Source of the DNA: Limnomonas spitsbergensis
Taxonomy: Eukaryota > Chlorophyta > Chlorophyceae > Chlamydomonadales
Length of the DNA: 64,000 nt
Assembly (NCBI GenBank): GCA_037349105.1
Contig: JAYJMM010000042.1
Coordinates: 289,501 to 353,500 of the forward strand
Direction: 5' to 3'
Position 1 is the first letter of the stretch, and each line of letters begins with the position of its first letter. Position numbers and translations under genes: made by a program. Below, piece by piece: positions 61,401 to 64,000 of this stretch. Below the pieces are notes generated by a model. The model saw nothing but the letters and a program-made list of their open reading frames with translations, was not told where the DNA came from and did not search any database.

Positions 61401-64000
61401 TATGGCTCTGCTCCAACAGGTAGCAGGTAACAGCCAGGCTTATATGGCTCTGCTCCAACAGGTAGCAGGTAACAGCCAGGCTTATATGGCTCTGCTCCAA
61501 CAGGTAGCAGGTAACAGCCAGGCATATATGGCTCTGCTCCAACAGGTAGCAGGTAACAGCCAGGCTTATATGGCTCTGCTCCAACAGGTAGCAGGTAACA
61601 GCCAGGCTTATATGGCTCTGCTCCAACAGGTAACAGGTAACAGCCAGGCTTATATGGCTCTGCTCCAACAGGTAGCAGGTAACAGCCAGGCTTATATGGC
61701 TCTGCTCCAACAGGTAGCAGGTAACAGCCAGGCTTATATGGCTCTGCTCCAACAGGTAGCAGGTAACAGCCAGGCTTATATGGCTCTGCTCCAACAGGTA
61801 GCAAGTAACAGCCGGGCTTATATGGCTCTGCTCCAACAGGTAGCAGGTAACAGCCAGGCTTATATGGCTCTGCTCCAACAGGTAGCAGGTAACAGCCAGG
61901 CTTATATGGCTCTGCTCCAACAGGTAGCAGGTAACAGCCAGGCTTATATGGCTCTGCTCCAACAGGTAGCAGGTAACAGCCAGGCTTATATGGCTCTGCT
62001 CCAACAGGTAGCAGGTAACAGCCAGGCTTATATGGCTCTGCTCCAACAGGTAGCAGGTAACAGCCAGGCATATATGGCTCTGCTCCAACAGGTAGCAGGT
62101 AACAGCCAGGCTTATATGGCTCTGCTCCAACAGGTAGCAGGTAACAGCCAGGCTTATATGGCTCTGCTCCAACAGGTAGCAGGTAACAGCCAAGCTTATA
62201 TGGCTCTGCTCCAACAGATAGCAGGTAACAGCCAGGCTTATATGGCTCTGCTCCAACAGGTAGCAGGTAACAGCCAGGCTTATATGGCTCTGCTCCAACA
62301 GGTAGCAGGTAACAGCCAGGCATATATGGCTCTGCTCCAACAGGTAGCAAGTAACAGCCAGGCTTATATGGCTCTGCTCCAACAGGTAGCAGGTAACAGC
62401 CAGGCTTATATGGCTCTGCTCCAACAGGTAGCAGGTAACAGCCAGGCTTATATGGCTCTGCTCCAACAGGTAGCAGGTAACAGCCAGGCTTATATGGCTC
62501 TGCTCCAAAAGGTAGCAGGTAACAGCCAGGCTTATATGGCTCTGCTCCAACAGGTAACAGGTAACAGCCAGGCTTATATGGCTCTGCTCCAACAGGTAGC
62601 AGGTAACAGCCAGGCATATATGGCTCTGCTCCAACAGGTAGCAAGTAACAGCCAGGCTTATATGGCTCTGCTCCAACATGTAGCAGGTAACAGCCAGGCT
62701 TATATGGCTCTGCTCCAACAGGTAGCAGGTAACAGCCAGGCTTATATGGCTCTGCTCCAACAGGTAGCAGGTAACAGCCAGGCATATATGGCTCTGCTCC
62801 AACAGGTAGCAGGTAACAGCCAGGCTTATATGGCTCTGCTCCAACAGGTAGCCGGTAACAGCCAGGCTTATATGGCTCTGCTCCAACAGGTAGCAGGTAA
62901 CAGCCAGGCTTATATGGCTCTGCTCCAACAGGTAGCAGGTAACAGCCAGGCTTATATGGCTCTGCTCCAACAGGTAGCAGGTAACAGCCAGGCTTATATG
63001 GCTCTGCTCCAACAGGTAGCAGGTAACAGCCAGGCTTATATGGCTCTGCTCCAACAGGTAGCAGGTAACAGCCAGGCTTATATGGCTCTGCTCCAACAGG
63101 TAGCAGGTAACAGCCAGGCTTATATGGCTCTGCTCCAACAGGTAGCAGGTAACAGCCAGGCTTATATGGCTCTGCTCCAACAGGTAGCAGGTAACAGCCA
63201 GGCTTATATGGCTCTGCTCCAACAGGTAGCAGGTAACAGCCAGGCTTATATGGCTCTGCTCCAACAGGTAGCAGGTAACAACCAGGCATATATGGCTCTG
63301 CTCCAACAGGTAGCAGGTAACAGCCAGGCTTATATGGCTCTGCTCCAACAGGTAGCAGGTAACAGCCAGGCTTATATGGCTCTGCTCCAACAGGTAGCAG
63401 GTAACAGCCAGGCATATATGGCTCTGCTCCAACAGGTAGCAAGTAACAGCCGGGCTTATATGGCTCTGCTCCAACAGGTAGCAGGTAACAGCCAGGCTTA
63501 TATGGCTCTGCTCCAACAGGTAGCAGGTAACAGCCAGGCTTATATGGCTCTGCTCCAACAGGTAGCAGGTAACAGCCAGGCTTATATGGCTCTGCTCCAA
63601 CAGGTAGCAGGTAACAGCCAGGCTTATATGGCTCTGCTCCAACAGGTAGCAGGTAACAGCCAGGCTTATATGGCTCTGCTCCAACAGGTAGCAGGTAACA
63701 GCCAGGCTTATATGGCTCTGCTCCAACAGGTAGCAGGTAACAGCCAGGCATATATGGCTCTGCTCCAACAGGTAGCAGGTAACAGCCAGGCTTATATGGC
63801 TCTGCTCCAACAGGTAGCAGGTAACAGCCAGGCTTATATGGCTCTGCTCCAACAGGTAGCAGGTAACAGCCAGGCTTATATGGCTCTGCTCCAACAGGTA
63901 GCAGGTAACAGCCAGGCTTATATGGCTCTGCTCCAACAGGTAGCAGGTAACAGCCAGGCTTATATGGCTCTGCTCCAACAGGTAGCAGGTAACAGCCAGG
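43466..64000. repeat. 42-bp minisatellite, about 490 units, running off the window
   Basis: The unit holds ggcttatatggctctgctcc followed by aacaggtagcaggtaacagc. Nearly all units differ by 0-2 substitutions at a few fixed sites (ctt/cat/ctc before atatgg, cagg/catg, aggtag/aagtag/atgtag, gcagg/gcaag/gccgg/gagg). Register is kept throughout except for 2-bp deletions at about 44591 and 46479. Variant units recur in blocks, showing higher-order duplication. The array sits upstream of the last RRF exon, so it is presumably inside that gene's last intron. On the plus strand each unit reads MALLQQVAGNSQAY; on the minus strand EQSHISLAVTCYLL or GAEPYKPGCYLLPV. Confidence 0.97.

Noticed and set aside
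44518..63978. A 6486-codon minus-strand ORF and companions as a giant repeat protein
   Set aside because: The 42-bp period is a multiple of three and has no stop in three frames. There is no start context, no non-repeat domain, and frame-breaking deletions are duplicated along with the blocks.
43466..64000. CRISPR-like array
   Set aside because: Units are contiguous with no unique spacers, and the setting is a eukaryotic nuclear genome.
1..64000. tRNA, rRNA or other structured RNA genes
   Set aside because: No cloverleaf, rRNA core or snRNA-like sequence was recognised on either strand.

Overview
The window is nuclear DNA of a eukaryote, most likely a chlorophycean green alga of the Chlamydomonas/Haematococcus kind. 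The support is an intron-dense, GC-rich gene style with Gln/Ala/Gly-rich proteins coded by CAG/GCN runs. It is also a CDKL-type kinase of the sort tied to cilia, a plant-type AP2 transcription factor, an organellar-type ribosome recycling factor, TTTAGGG-like interstitial repeats and a TGTAA poly(A) signal. The genus cannot be fixed from sequence alone.

Four protein genes were rebuilt by joining exons at GT-AG borders with matching phase. (1) 7-8947, minus: a CDKL-like protein kinase, ten exons, 735 codons plus stop, first exon(s) unresolved. (2) 13583-24186, minus: an AP2/ERF transcription factor, 14 exons joined in phase (636 codons) plus a C-terminal exon whose junction is unresolved. (3) 24603-40163, plus: a complete SPF45/RBM17 splicing factor, ten exons, 409 residues, with G-patch and UHM-type RRM. 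It is divergent from the AP2 gene across 416 bp. (4) 43281-43364, minus: the last exon of a ribosome recycling factor, with the rest of the gene beyond a tandem array of more than 20 kb.

Between genes lie remnants of a non-LTR-retrotransposon-like element (12.1-13 kb and 40.9-42.9 kb), MITE-like elements with inverted termini and 8-9 bp target duplications, a second inverted-terminus family inside AP2 introns, and smaller dispersed repeats.

The striking pattern is that minisatellites sit at splice junctions. In all three long genes many arrays start within a few bases of a real GT or AG, and several units carry a full copy of the splice site plus flanking exon bases, giving from 3 to about 23 decoy sites. 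The SPF45 gene, itself a splice-site-choice factor, is the most affected. The right third of the window (about 43.47 kb to the end) is one 42-bp array of about 490 units with block-duplicated higher-order structure. Its huge ORFs follow from the period being a multiple of three.
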